Assembly: GCA_964449135.1 (NCBI GenBank)
Contig: CAYUXZ010000001.1
Span: 1-64,000 of the forward strand
Length of the DNA stretch: 64,000 nucleotides
Reading direction: 5' to 3'
Source of the DNA: SZAS-103 sp964449135
GTDB lineage: Bacteria; Pseudomonadota; Gammaproteobacteria; Xanthomonadales; Xanthomonadaceae
The notes under the pieces are model-generated. The model saw only the letters and a program-made list of their open reading frames with translations, did not search any database and was not told the origin of the DNA. Positions within the stretch are counted from its first letter, which is position 1. Every line of letters starts with the position of its first letter. A program made the position numbers and the translations under genes. Shown in pieces: positions 16,857 to 26,307 of this stretch.

Positions 16857-17015
16857 GCGCTCAGTGTGACCATCGGACGGTGATTTCGGAGTGAAATCGG
16901 AGCGACGCAGTCACGCGTGAAGGCCGCGCGAAAACGCGGCCCCCGTCCTTGGTATTCGCTGATTTTCCCCGCGCCAAGGGTAGCGTTTTCGCGGGCGCTT
17001 CGCCATGCTGAATGC

Positions 17016-17762
17016 GTGCCGAAACATACGCCACCGAATGCTCCGGGCCCGCGCCGTCACGGTCTGGCGCGTGTCATTTCGAAGATGGGCCTGGCCTCGC
17101 GCACCGTGGCCGCCGGCTGGATTGCGGACGGTCGCGTGAGCGTGAACGGTCGCGTGCGTCGCGATCCGGAACATCCGGTCGTGCAGGGCATCGATCGCAT
17201 CGCGCTGGACGGACGCGACATCGCAGCGGCGGAGCGCATCCATCTGATGCTGAACAAGCCGCGCGGATTGCTGACGACCGCACAGGACGAACGCGACCGC
17301 GACACCGTCTATCGCTGCTTCGACGGTGCGGACCTGCCGTGGCTGCTGCCGGTCGGCCGCCTCGACAAGGCCAGCGAGGGATTGCTGCTGTTCTGCAACG
17401 ATCCGGAGTGGGCCGCGCGCATCGCCGATCCGGCGACCGGTCCCGACAAGACCTATCACGTGCAGATCGACTGTGTGCCGGACGAAGCGCTGCTCGCGCG
17501 GCTGGTCGCAGGCGTCGACTGCAATGGCGATATCCTGCGTGCGAAATCCGCGACGCTGCTGCGCCACGGCGCGAAGAATGCGTGGCTGGAAATCGTGCTG
17601 GGCGAAGGCCGCAACCGGCAGATCCGCCGCCTGCTCGCGGCGCAGGGCATCGGTGTGTTGCGCCTGATCCGCGTCGCAATCGGATCGCTGCGCTTGGACG
17701 ATTTGCCGAAAGGAAAATGGCGGCTGCTGTCGCAAACAGAAGCGATGGCGCTCGCAAATTAG
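17016..17762 (+). CDS. RsuA/RluB/RluE-family pseudouridine synthase
   Basis: A 248-residue rRNA-modifying enzyme that converts a specific uridine to pseudouridine. An S4 RNA-binding domain is at about residues 12-60 (RVISKMGLASRTVAAGWIAD). The catalytic domain shows LMLNKPRGLLTT, then PVGRLDKASEGLLLFCND with the catalytic Asp, and GRNRQIRRLLAAQGI. The start is uncertain. The GTG at 17016 gives a compact protein beginning just before the S4 domain; another in-frame GTG at 16917 would add 33 residues with no clear domain. Neither has a strong ribosome site. The RNA target (16S or 23S) cannot be decided from this sequence. Confidence 0.85.
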   Translation: MPKHTPPNAPGPRRHGLARVISKMGLASRTVAAGWIADGRVSVNGRVRRDPEHPVVQGIDRIALDGRDIAAAERIHLMLNKPRGLLTTAQDERDRDTVYRCFDGADLPWLLPVGRLDKASEGLLLFCNDPEWAARIADPATGPDKTYHVQIDCVPDEALLARLVAGVDCNGDILRAKSATLLRHGAKNAWLEIVLGEGRNRQIRRLLAAQGIGVLRLIRVAIGSLRLDDLPKGKWRLLSQTEAMALAN

Positions 17763-17787
17763 CTTGCTAAGTGACTTCGACTTCGCT

Positions 17788-18204
17788 TTATCGATGGGCT
17801 GTGATTTCTACGCCAGCTGCCTTGATCGCCTGAAATTCGACCTTGACTCCAGTGCCATAGACTACGTCAAGGTGAGAATTCGTCACCCATTGCATCTTCA
17901 CACGGGTCACGCCAATCGGATAGGCAGACTCGTTTGAAAGTTCCAACACGTCGATCGGCGGACGCCGAGAATCTGGCGTCCATTTCAAGGCCACAGCAGT
18001 GTCAACGTAGTTATTGCCAGGGCCAGCCCATTGGTTCGTCGTAGCTTCAGCAATCCATATCCCATCCGGCGACTTAACTCTGGAAGCCCAGATGGCAACG
18101 CCGGGATCTTTCTCGCATCCGGATATCGAGACGCTGCCTACGGCAACCAGAATCAATAACGACACCAGAGACGCTTTTCGCGAGATGTTTGTTCCGATAA
18201 TCAC
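17788..18204 (-). CDS. Hypothetical lipoprotein, atypically GC-poor
   Basis: A 138-residue predicted lipoprotein. The N-terminal hydrophobic stretch ends in the lipobox SISGC, so Cys30 would be acylated and the protein membrane-anchored. The mature part has a DGIWIAEATTNQWAG segment and looks beta-rich. The gene is clearly poorer in GC (about half by eye) than its neighbours and uses AT-ending codons more often, which suggests recent acquisition. It converges with the pseudouridine synthase gene and is followed on the same strand by nothing close. I do not recognise a family with confidence. Confidence 0.65.
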   Translation of the reverse strand: MIIGTNISRKASLVSLLILVAVGSVSISGCEKDPGVAIWASRVKSPDGIWIAEATTNQWAGPGNNYVDTAVALKWTPDSRRPPIDVLELSNESAYPIGVTRVKMQWVTNSHLDVVYGTGVKVEFQAIKAAGVEITAHR

Positions 18205-18221
18205 GCGCAGACCGGGGAGCG

Positions 18222-19184
18222 CTACTCAGCGGTTTCGTAGGCGCCGTAGCTGCGTAGACGCTGGTAGCGTCTTTCCAGCAGCTCGTCGCGCGGTACCGCC
18301 GCGAGCTTGTCGAGTTCGCGCAGCAGCACGCCCTTGAGGCGCTCGGCCATCGCCTGCGGATCGCGGTGCGCGCCGCCGAGGGGTTCCTTGACGATCTTGT
18401 CGATCAATCCGAGCTCGAGCAGCCGCGGCGCGGTGATGCCCATCGCCTCGGCCGCGTCCCTGGCTTTTTCCGCGGACTTCCAGAGGATGGATGCGCAGCC
18501 TTCGGGCGTGATCACCGAATAGGTCGAATACTCCAGCATCAACGTGCGGTCGCCGACGCCGATCGCGAGCGCGCCGCCGGATCCGCCTTCGCCGGTCACC
18601 GTGCAGACGATCGGCACGCGCAGCTCGGCCATCTCCAGCAGGTTGCGCGCGATCGCCTCAGACTGACCACGCTCCTCGGCGCCGACGCCCGGATACGCGC
18701 CCGGCGTGTCGATGAAAGTCAGGATCGGCAGATCGAAGCGTTCGGCCATCTTCATCAGCCGCAAGGCCTTGCGATAGCCCTCGGGCCTGGGCATGCCGAA
18801 GTTGCGGCGGATCTTGGTCTTGGTGTCGCGGCCTTTCTGGTGACCGATCACCATCACGCTGCGTCCCGCGATGCGCGCGAGGCCGCCGACGATCGCCGCA
18901 TCGTCCGCGAAGGCTCGATCGCCCGCGAGTTCGTGGAACTCCTCGCAGATCAGCCGCAGGTAGTCGAGCGTGTACGGCCGCGCCGGATGCCGCGCGAGCT
19001 GCGAGACCTGCCAGGGCGTGAGGTTGCGGAAGATCTCGCCGGTGCGCGCCTTGAGCTTTTCCTGCAGGCCGTGGATTTCCTCCTCGATGTTCACCGCCGG
19101 GCCATGGCTGGCATGGCGCAGTTCCTGGATCTTGGCTTCCAGGTCGGCGATAGGTTGTTCGAAATCGAGGAAGTTCGGATTCAT
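18222..19184 (-). CDS. accA: Acetyl-CoA carboxylase carboxyltransferase subunit alpha
   Basis: A 320-residue subunit (E. coli AccA is 319). It transfers the carboxyl group from biotin to acetyl-CoA, the committed step of fatty acid synthesis, as an alpha2beta2 complex with AccD. The start MNPNFLDFEQPIADLE is typical. The crotonase-like core shows VIGHQKGRDTKTKIRRNFGM, FIDTPGAYPGVGAEERGQSE, and GEGGSGGALAIGVGD, the oxyanion-hole glycines. In related genomes accA follows dnaE directly. Here a kinase gene and a DNA glycosylase gene stand between them. Confidence 0.96.
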   Translation of the reverse strand: MNPNFLDFEQPIADLEAKIQELRHASHGPAVNIEEEIHGLQEKLKARTGEIFRNLTPWQVSQLARHPARPYTLDYLRLICEEFHELAGDRAFADDAAIVGGLARIAGRSVMVIGHQKGRDTKTKIRRNFGMPRPEGYRKALRLMKMAERFDLPILTFIDTPGAYPGVGAEERGQSEAIARNLLEMAELRVPIVCTVTGEGGSGGALAIGVGDRTLMLEYSTYSVITPEGCASILWKSAEKARDAAEAMGITAPRLLELGLIDKIVKEPLGGAHRDPQAMAERLKGVLLRELDKLAAVPRDELLERRYQRLRSYGAYETAE

Positions 19185-19295
19185 CGGCAGGCAATCGCGC
19201 CGCGCGCGGCGGAGGAATGAATGATAGCCGGAGCGGGGCCGCGGCTCCAGTTCGCCAGCGGATTCCACCGCGGAAGATCGGTCGTTGAAGCGTCG

Positions 19296-19730
19296 CTACG
19301 GTCCTGTTCGCTCCCACGGCTCGACTTCGCCGTCGCGCAGTTCGAACAGCGGATGCCGATCCGGCGCGATCGTGTCGCGCCACTTCCGGTAGTGCGCGGG
19401 ATTGCGGCGCTCGAGCTTCGCCATCAGATGCGACCACTCGTAGTCGATCTGGCCCGAAGTGACCGGGATCTCGATCCGTTTTCGCACGCGACGGATCTTG
19501 CCCGCGTCGAATCGGTATCCGCGCGACTGTGCTTCGGCGTGCACGGCGCGAAGGTACAACGACATCGCGCCCAGTGGCGATCCGCAACCCCTGAAGCGAT
19601 CCAGTTGCGGATGGTTCCGGTAGCCGCGCGTTTCGCCACGCAGCACGGCCTGCGCGAGCAGGGCTTCGCGCCACAATGCGACGAGTCCCTGCGGGTCCAG
19701 ATACCGTGGATGCAACGACCAGAGACGCAT
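19296..19730 (-). CDS. Pyrimidine dimer DNA glycosylase / endonuclease V family
   Basis: A 144-residue small protein of the T4 endonuclease V-like family (Pyr_excise). The signature at the start is RLWSLHPRYLDPQGLVALWR, followed by LLAQAVLRGETRGYRNHPQL, and later RAVHAEAQSRGYRFDAGKI. Members cut the glycosidic bond at UV-induced pyrimidine dimers and can nick the abasic site. The ATG at 19730 puts the family's MRLW at the N-terminus; an upstream start would add 15 unrelated residues. It lies 26 bp downstream of the kinase gene on the same strand, so it may be cotranscribed with it. Confidence 0.8.
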   Translation of the reverse strand: MRLWSLHPRYLDPQGLVALWREALLAQAVLRGETRGYRNHPQLDRFRGCGSPLGAMSLYLRAVHAEAQSRGYRFDAGKIRRVRKRIEIPVTSGQIDYEWSHLMAKLERRNPAHYRKWRDTIAPDRHPLFELRDGEVEPWERTGP

Positions 19731-19756
19731 GGTTAACGCATGGACTTCCCGATGTG

Positions 19757-21967
19757 TTACTGGCACTGGCCCCAACTTACCGTTCCGGTGGCGGGGTCGA
19801 ACGGATCGATCTGCAGGCGGGCCAATCGCAATTCATCGTATCGGGCAAGGACACCGCAGATCTGCTTGACGAGGTTTGCATCCGGAGCGACATCCTGTTT
19901 CAGGTCGAGTTCCAGGGTCGATTCGGATTGCCAGTGCGCGTGCTTCACCTGGGCGATCGTGGCGATTTCGCCAGCGGCCTTGACCCGGCGCTCGGCGAGT
20001 TGCACTGGCGTCAGGCTCGCGACTTCGGCCCGCTTCGCCTCGTCGGCGGCGATGCGCTTCTTGATCGCGTCCAGCGACTCAGACGCCGCGGCTGGGCGGG
20101 GCGCGACGGCAGCCGACGCGGCGGTGCGCGCGGCGCCGGCTTCCGCGGACGGTTGGCCGACGAACAGGAACGTCGCCATGCCGAGCAGCACACTGCTGAT
20201 GGCGCCGATCAACAGGCCGTTGCGGGTCTGCGACCCCACTTGCAGGCGCACGTGGTCGAGCACGTTCGTGGGGAGGAATGGACGGGCTTTTGGCCAGAGC
20301 GCGGCGCCGTCGATCAGTTCGATGTGATATCGCCTGGCGGGAATCAGCGCCGGTTCGTCGATCGATCCCAGGGTCAAGAGGATGCCGTTGGTGGCTCCCT
20401 CCATTTCCATGCCTTTGGCCAGCTCGCTGACGCTGGACGATTGGATCCGGTACGTGCTGCCCAGCTTGCAGCTCAGCAGGACCCGATCGTTACCGCGCAG
20501 CAACAGGAATTCGGTGCCGCCGTCGCCGGTCGGTCGAGGCGTGGGCGCCTTCGTGAAACCTTCGCGCCCCAGCACTTCCAGCACGAGTCCGATGCAATCC
20601 CGCCATCGCATGCTCACCAGGGCATGGATGCCGGCTTCGGTCTCTCCCTGGCGCCGACGATACACGCCGAACCACAGACCCATCCCCACCATGCCCAGCA
20701 CGGTGACGATGCCGGCTTCGACATAGGCCGTGACCGGAATCGCGCTCAGCATCGCGCCGGGTGTAGCGATCGTGGTTGGCGCCGGAGCGGACGAAGCAGC
20801 GGTCGTCCCGCCGTGGGAGGAGGATGCGAAAAAGTCGGAAATCTGCCCGCGCAACGCGAAGGTCACGCCGGCGAGGAACATCAGCAGGGAAAGGATCAGC
20901 GGAGCCGAGGCCGATCGCAAGGCGGACGTGGGCGTCGCCGGGGCTTCGCTCGAGGGCTGCGCGGGACCGCCGGTTGCCTGGTTCTCCGCCGTCGTGCGCT
21001 GGGGCGTGGTCGTCGGCTGGCGTTTGCCCACTTCCGGAGGTGGCGTTGCGACGCGCGGGCGGCCTCCGGGTGTCATCGGCGTGGCCAGGCCGACGATCGT
21101 CCCGGTGCTCCCGCTCGGCGGCGGGATGGCCACCTTGAGCGGGCCGCTGCTGATCGACGGATGCTTTTTCAGAACGTCAATCACCTCGTGCATGCTCTGG
21201 AAACGCTCCGCTGGATCCTTGGCCAGCATCCTGGACAGGATTGCGACGACATCGTCGTCGATGCCGGGATTGAATTCGCGGATATCCGGGATGGGCGTCT
21301 CCACCACATCGTGCATGAGCTTATAGACGTTGGCATCGGAGAACGGGGTGCGCCCGCACAGCATCTCGAACAGGACGACGCCGACCGAATACACTTCCGA
21401 ACGCGGATCGACCGGATGGCCCTGGGTGGCTTCCGGCGACAGGTAGGCGGCGGTTCCGACCACGTCGCCGGCCGAGGTGAGCTTGGCGCTCGCATCGTGG
21501 TTGGCCAGGGCGATGCCGAAATCTGCGATCTTCACCATGCCGCGCTGGTTGATCATCAGGTTGGCAGGCTTGATGTCGCGGTGGATCACGCCGTGGTCGT
21601 GCGCGGTGGCCAGCCCGCGCGCCGTCTCCAGCACGATCTTCAGCGCATCGTCGACGTCCAGGTGGCCGTCGCGCTTGATCAGCGTGCCCACCGATACGCC
21701 ATCGACGAATTCCATGACGAAGAACGGCTCGTCGTTTTCCTGGCCGATGGAATAGATCTGGATGATGTGCGGGTCGTTGAGCGCGGCCATCGAGCGCGCT
21801 TCGCGCAGGAAGCGCTCGACAACCACGGTGTCGTGCGAGAACGCCGGCGAGAGTTCCTTAATCGCCACGTAGCGCGCCAGCGCCGGTTCGTAGCCTTTGT
21901 ACACCACGCCCATGCCGCCGCGGCCGATTTCGGCGACGATCTCGTAATGGCCCATCTGTTTTTTCAT
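19757..21967 (-). CDS. Ser/Thr protein kinase fused to a degenerate Mrr-like nuclease fold
   Basis: A 736-residue membrane protein. Residues 8-270 are a complete Hanks-type kinase: glycine loop IGRGGMGVVYKG, ATP lysine Lys37 (YVAIKEL), catalytic Asp131 in HRDIKPAN, DFG at 149-151, and GTAAYLSPE. A Pro/Thr-rich linker (275-350) leads to helix 1 (about 355-372) and helix 2 (about 416-436). Residues 447-565 resemble the Mrr/restriction-endonuclease-like domain (GDGGTEFLLLR, VLLSCKLG, GILLTLG, IELIDG). The expected Asp is Glu486 and the Gln/Glu of QxK is Ser499, while Lys501 is kept, so cleavage is doubtful. Helix 3 (about 584-604) precedes a C-terminal tail. It is inserted between dnaE and accA; the trigger is unknown. 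Confidence 0.85.
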   Translation of the reverse strand: MKKQMGHYEIVAEIGRGGMGVVYKGYEPALARYVAIKELSPAFSHDTVVVERFLREARSMAALNDPHIIQIYSIGQENDEPFFVMEFVDGVSVGTLIKRDGHLDVDDALKIVLETARGLATAHDHGVIHRDIKPANLMINQRGMVKIADFGIALANHDASAKLTSAGDVVGTAAYLSPEATQGHPVDPRSEVYSVGVVLFEMLCGRTPFSDANVYKLMHDVVETPIPDIREFNPGIDDDVVAILSRMLAKDPAERFQSMHEVIDVLKKHPSISSGPLKVAIPPPSGSTGTIVGLATPMTPGGRPRVATPPPEVGKRQPTTTPQRTTAENQATGGPAQPSSEAPATPTSALRSASAPLILSLLMFLAGVTFALRGQISDFFASSSHGGTTAASSAPAPTTIATPGAMLSAIPVTAYVEAGIVTVLGMVGMGLWFGVYRRRQGETEAGIHALVSMRWRDCIGLVLEVLGREGFTKAPTPRPTGDGGTEFLLLRGNDRVLLSCKLGSTYRIQSSSVSELAKGMEMEGATNGILLTLGSIDEPALIPARRYHIELIDGAALWPKARPFLPTNVLDHVRLQVGSQTRNGLLIGAISSVLLGMATFLFVGQPSAEAGAARTAASAAVAPRPAAASESLDAIKKRIAADEAKRAEVASLTPVQLAERRVKAAGEIATIAQVKHAHWQSESTLELDLKQDVAPDANLVKQICGVLARYDELRLARLQIDPFDPATGTVSWGQCQ

Positions 21968-22092
21968 GCCGACGTCCCCTTGCGCCGGGCATGGTAGCCC
22001 GCGAGCGCGGGGTTGGGGAAGTTTCGCGGGGTTCGCGCGGGAATGTGGCACCCGATCGGATTTGCGCCAGTCGAACGGACTGCCTTGGCGTG

Positions 22093-25000
22093 TCAGCGCT
22101 GCTCGCCAGACCACGGCTTTTGCAATTGCAGCGTGACCTCGCTCACGCCCGGCAGCGCGCGCAGGCGGCCGAGCAGTTGCGGATCGGCGCGCACAGACTG
22201 GCTGCCGTTGAGGTCCAGCGTCCCGCTCGAATGGCCGGTGCGCAGAGACAGCCGCAGCGGCGTTCCGCCGGGGCGGAACTGCGCGAGCAGGGCCTCGATC
22301 TTTTCCAGCGTGCCGCGTTCGCGCAGGTCGGCGGCGAGGGACAATCGCCGCGCCTGCTGCGCGCACAATTGTTGGAAATCCCAACACTGCTTCGCGCGCA
22401 GCGAGAAGCCACCGCTGTATTCGTCCTCGCGCAGACCGCCTTCGATCAGCAGGACGCGGCCGCGCGTGAGCAGCGGCGCGTATTGCGAGAGCATTTCGCC
22501 CCAGAACGACACCTCGATCCGGCCGTAACCGTCTTCGAACTGCGCGAACGCCTGCGTGTCGCCGCGCCGACGCATCAATCCCACGATGCCGGCGAGCACG
22601 ACCTGCGCTTCGCCGCGGCGGTCGCGGCGCTCGCGCCAGACGCGGTCCAGGTCGGCCAGCGTGCATCCGGCCAGCGCGAACAGTTCGGCGCGGTGCGGGT
22701 CTAGCGGATGGCCCGACAGGTAATGGCCAAGCGTCGCGTATTCGCCGGCGAGCTGCTGTTCGAGCGGCCAGTTGTCCGCGTCCGACAGGGCGATGCGCGT
22801 CGTGGTCGTCGTGCTGCCGCCGCCGAACAGCGAGGACTGGCCGGATTCGCGTTCGCGCGCGAGTTGTTCGGTCGCCTTGAGCACTTCGGGCAGTTGCAGC
22901 AGCAGCGACGGACGGTTTTTTCCGAGCGCGTCGAGCGCGCCGGCCTGGATCAGCGCTTCGATCGTACGCCGGTTCATGCGCGCGCCGCCGGTGCGTTCGC
23001 AGAAATCCAGCAAGTCGGTGTAGGCGCCGCCGCGCTCGCGTTCATGCACTATCGCCTCGCAGGCGCCTTCGCCGACGCCTTTCACCGCGCCCAGGCCGTA
23101 GCGGATGCGTCGCTCGGGCAGCGCGATGAAGCGATAACCCGACGCGTTCACGTCTGGCGCCAGCACGGTCAGGCCGATCGCGCGCGCGTCCTGCAGGAAC
23201 GAGACGAGCTTGTCGGTGCTGTCCATGTCCGCCGACAGCGTCGCGGCCATGAACTCGGCGGGATGATGCACTTTCAGCCACGCAGTCTGGAACGCGACCA
23301 GCGAATACGCGGCCGCGTGGGACTTGTTGAAGCCGTAGCCGGCGAACTTCTCCATGAGGTCGAAGATCGCGTCGGCCTTGCGCTCATCGAGGCCGTTCTT
23401 CGCGGCGCCTTCACGGAAAATCACGCGGTGCTTGGCCATCTCCGCCGCGATCTTCTTTCCCATCGCACGGCGCAGCAGGTCGGCGCCACCGAGCGAATAG
23501 CCGCCGACGATCTGCGCCATCTGCATGACCTGTTCCTGGTAGACCATGATGCCGTAGGTCTCGCGCAGGACGGCCTCGACGCGGGTGTCGGGATACTCGA
23601 TCGCCTCACGCCCGTTTTTGCGTGCGCAGAAAGTCGGAATCAGTTCCATCGGACCGGGACGGAACAGCGCGTTGAGCGCGACCAGGTCGCCGAAACGGTC
23701 GGGCTTGGCCTCGCGCAACAGTTGTTGCATTCCGCGGCTTTCGAACTGGAAGATCGCGACCGTGCGCGCTTCGCGGAACAGGGCGAAAACCTCGGGGTCG
23801 TCGAGCGGCAGTTGCGCGATGTCCAGTGGCGGCTCGCCTGCCTTCGCGCGCGTCGCGTTGATGTCCTTGACCGCCCAATCGATGATGGTCAGCGTGCGCA
23901 GGCCGAGGAAGTCGAACTTCACCAGACCGACCGCCTCGATGTCGTCCTTGTCGAACTGGGTGACCGCACCGCGGCTGCCTTGTTCGGCGAACAGCGCGGC
24001 GAAGTCGGTGAGCGGGCTCGGCGCGATCACCACGCCGCCGGCGTGCTTGCCGGCGTTGCGCGTGAGGTCCTCGAGTTTGAGCGCGAGATCCACGAGGTCG
24101 CGCGTTTCGTCGCTGGTTTCGTAGGCTTCCCTGAATTCCGCGACGACGCGCCCGCTGTCCTCGCGCGCCTTCTGGCTGCGTCCGAGCGCGTCGTCGAGCG
24201 AGAGCGGATCGGCGGGACGCAGCGGGATCATTTTCGCTATGCGGTCCACCTGGCCGTGCGGCATCCCGAGTACGCGTCCGGCGTCGCGCAACACCGCCTT
24301 CGCGGCCATCGTGCCGTAGGTGATGATCTGGCTGACGCGGTCGTGGCCGTACTTGCGCGCGACGTAGTCGATCACTTCGTCGCGCCGGACCATGCAGAAA
24401 TCTATGTCGAAGTCCGGCATGGACACGCGTTCGGGATTGAGGAATCGCTCGAACAGCAGGTCGTAACGCAACGGGTCGAGGTCGGTGATGCCCAGCGCGT
24501 AGGCGACCAGCGAGCCGGCGCCGGAACCGCGGCCGGGGCCGACCGGGATGTCGTTGCGCTTGGCCCAGTTGATGAAGTCGGCGACGATCAGGAAGTAGCC
24601 GGCGAAATCCATCCGCACGATGACGTCCAGCTCGGTCTCGAGGCGATGCTCGTAGTCGGCGGCGGCCGTGCTCTCGTGCGGCGGCCGCGTGGCCAGGCGC
24701 GCGGCGAGGCCGTCGTGGCTCTGCTTGCGCAACCAGGTTTCGACGGTTTCGTCGGAAGGCACCGGAAACGCGGGCAGGTAATTGCGGCCGAATTCCAGCT
24801 CGAGGTTGCAGCGCTTCGCGAGTTCGACGCTGTTCGCCAAGGCTTCGGGGATGTCCGCGAACAGCGCGCACATCTCGTCCTCGGACTTGAAGTATTGCTC
24901 GGCGCTGTAGTCGTGCGGCCGGCGCGGGTCGTTGAGCACCCAGCCACCGGCGATGCACACGCGCGCCTCGTGTGCCTCGAAATCCGAGCGATCGAGGAAG

Positions 25001-25635
25001 CGCACGTCATTGCTCGCGAGCAACGGCAGGCCGCGGCGCGCGGCGAGGTCGATCGCCGCGGCGTTGAACTCCTCCTCGTGCCGGCGGCCGGTGCGCACGA
25101 GTTCAAGATACAGGCGCTCGGGGAAATACCGTTCCAGTTCGCGCAGCGCGTTTTCCGCGGATTCGATGTGACCTTCGAGTACGAGCTTGCCGAACGGGCT
25201 CTCGCGTCCGGCGATCACGACCAGCCCGCTGGTTTCCGCGTGCAGCCATTCGGGGCGGATCGTCACGTGATCGCCGTGGTGGCCTTCGAGGTAGGCGCGA
25301 GAGAGCAGCCGAGACAGGCCGAGGTAGCCGCTGCGATCCTGGCAGAGCAGGGTCAGGCGCGCGGTGTCGTTTCCGTTCTCGATCAGCACGTCGGCGCCGG
25401 CGATCGGTTTGATGCCCATCTTCTCGGCCGCGCGATAGAACTTCACGAGGCCGAAGAAATTATTGAGGTCGGTCAGCGCGAGCGCGGGCTGCGCGAGTTC
25501 AGCCGCACGGCTGACGAGGTTCGGCCGCGGCGCTTTCTTCGGATCGCCGTATTCGGGCTTTTCCGGCAGGCGGGCGGTCGAATCGCGCAGCGAATACTCG
25601 CTGTGCACGTGCAGGTGGACGAAGCGCGAGGTCAT
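22093..25635 (-). CDS. dnaE: DNA polymerase III subunit alpha
   Basis: The replicative polymerase, 1180 residues (E. coli 1160). An N-terminal PHP domain shows FVHLHVHSEYS and ALTDLNNFFG. The palm has the catalytic acidic motif SMPDFDIDFC and the GPGRGSGAGSLVAYALGITD loop. The fingers include GYGFNKSHAAAYSLVAFQTA. The helix-hairpin-helix and OB domains follow, and the beta-clamp binding region near GQSSLFGG is recognisable. The ATG at 25635 gives the usual short N-terminus. It follows rnhB by 27 bp, in the standard lpx-rnhB-dnaE order. Confidence 0.97.
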   Translation of the reverse strand: MTSRFVHLHVHSEYSLRDSTARLPEKPEYGDPKKAPRPNLVSRAAELAQPALALTDLNNFFGLVKFYRAAEKMGIKPIAGADVLIENGNDTARLTLLCQDRSGYLGLSRLLSRAYLEGHHGDHVTIRPEWLHAETSGLVVIAGRESPFGKLVLEGHIESAENALRELERYFPERLYLELVRTGRRHEEEFNAAAIDLAARRGLPLLASNDVRFLDRSDFEAHEARVCIAGGWVLNDPRRPHDYSAEQYFKSEDEMCALFADIPEALANSVELAKRCNLELEFGRNYLPAFPVPSDETVETWLRKQSHDGLAARLATRPPHESTAAADYEHRLETELDVIVRMDFAGYFLIVADFINWAKRNDIPVGPGRGSGAGSLVAYALGITDLDPLRYDLLFERFLNPERVSMPDFDIDFCMVRRDEVIDYVARKYGHDRVSQIITYGTMAAKAVLRDAGRVLGMPHGQVDRIAKMIPLRPADPLSLDDALGRSQKAREDSGRVVAEFREAYETSDETRDLVDLALKLEDLTRNAGKHAGGVVIAPSPLTDFAALFAEQGSRGAVTQFDKDDIEAVGLVKFDFLGLRTLTIIDWAVKDINATRAKAGEPPLDIAQLPLDDPEVFALFREARTVAIFQFESRGMQQLLREAKPDRFGDLVALNALFRPGPMELIPTFCARKNGREAIEYPDTRVEAVLRETYGIMVYQEQVMQMAQIVGGYSLGGADLLRRAMGKKIAAEMAKHRVIFREGAAKNGLDERKADAIFDLMEKFAGYGFNKSHAAAYSLVAFQTAWLKVHHPAEFMAATLSADMDSTDKLVSFLQDARAIGLTVLAPDVNASGYRFIALPERRIRYGLGAVKGVGEGACEAIVHERERGGAYTDLLDFCERTGGARMNRRTIEALIQAGALDALGKNRPSLLLQLPEVLKATEQLARERESGQSSLFGGGSTTTTTRIALSDADNWPLEQQLAGEYATLGHYLSGHPLDPHRAELFALAGCTLADLDRVWRERRDRRGEAQVVLAGIVGLMRRRGDTQAFAQFEDGYGRIEVSFWGEMLSQYAPLLTRGRVLLIEGGLREDEYSGGFSLRAKQCWDFQQLCAQQARRLSLAADLRERGTLEKIEALLAQFRPGGTPLRLSLRTGHSSGTLDLNGSQSVRADPQLLGRLRALPGVSEVTLQLQKPWSGEQR

Positions 25636-25662
25636 GCGGGCGAGCCGGTGGATCGCTGCAGG

Positions 25663-26307
25663 TTAGCCGCGTGCCGACGGGGCAACAAGGCTTGACAGGC
25701 CGAAGTCGAGCTCGGCGTTGGCGTGCAACACCTCCAGTACCGGCGCGAAGCTGCGGCGATGGATCGCGCAGGGACCGCGTTCGCGCAGGACGGCCAGGTG
25801 TTCCGGCGTCGGATAGCCCTTGTGCACCGCGAAACCGTAGCCGGGGTGCTGGACGTCGAGCGCGCACATCAGTCGGTCGCGATGAACCTTGGCAAGAATC
25901 GAAGCGGCGCCGATCGCCTTCACCTTCGCGTCGCCCCGTACGACGGCCTGCGCAGGGCACGACAGATGCGCGGGCAGGCGGTTGCCGTCGATCAGCGCGA
26001 GTTCGGGAACTACGCGCAGCATCGCGAGCGCACGGCGCATGCCTTCCATCGTCGCGTGGAAGATGTTGAGGCGGTCGATCGTCGCCGCATCGATCGTCAC
26101 CACCGCGTGCGCAAGCGCCTTGACGAGGATCGCCGTTTCCAGTTCCTCGCGCCGCGCCGCGCTCAGGGCCTTCGAGTCGGCCAATCCGGGGATTCGACGC
26201 TTCGGGTCGAGGATCACCGCGGCGACCACGACCGGTCCGGCCAGCGGCCCGCGCCCGGCCTCGTCCACGCCGGCGACGATGCGGCCGGCGATGCGCGGCA
26301 GCGCCAT
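25663..26307 (-). CDS. rnhB: Ribonuclease HII
   Basis: A 214-residue endonuclease that removes ribonucleotides and RNA from RNA-DNA hybrids. The catalytic motif VAGVDEAGRGPLAGPVVVAA with the Asp-Glu pair is at the N-terminus, followed by LADSKALSAARRE and, further on, LALIDGN and AIGAASILAKVHRDR with the other acidic residues. HPGYGFAVHKGYPTPEHL is the family's C-terminal signature. The ATG at 26307 overlaps the TGA of lpxB by one base (TGATG), so translation is coupled. It is part of the lipid A-replication cluster. Confidence 0.95.
   Translation of the reverse strand: MALPRIAGRIVAGVDEAGRGPLAGPVVVAAVILDPKRRIPGLADSKALSAARREELETAILVKALAHAVVTIDAATIDRLNIFHATMEGMRRALAMLRVVPELALIDGNRLPAHLSCPAQAVVRGDAKVKAIGAASILAKVHRDRLMCALDVQHPGYGFAVHKGYPTPEHLAVLRERGPCAIHRRSFAPVLEVLHANAELDFGLSSLVAPSARG

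Noticed and set aside
20272..21098. An active restriction endonuclease in the kinase fusion
   Set aside because: The usual Asp and Gln/Glu of the PD-(D/E)xK site are replaced, and no methyltransferase is nearby.
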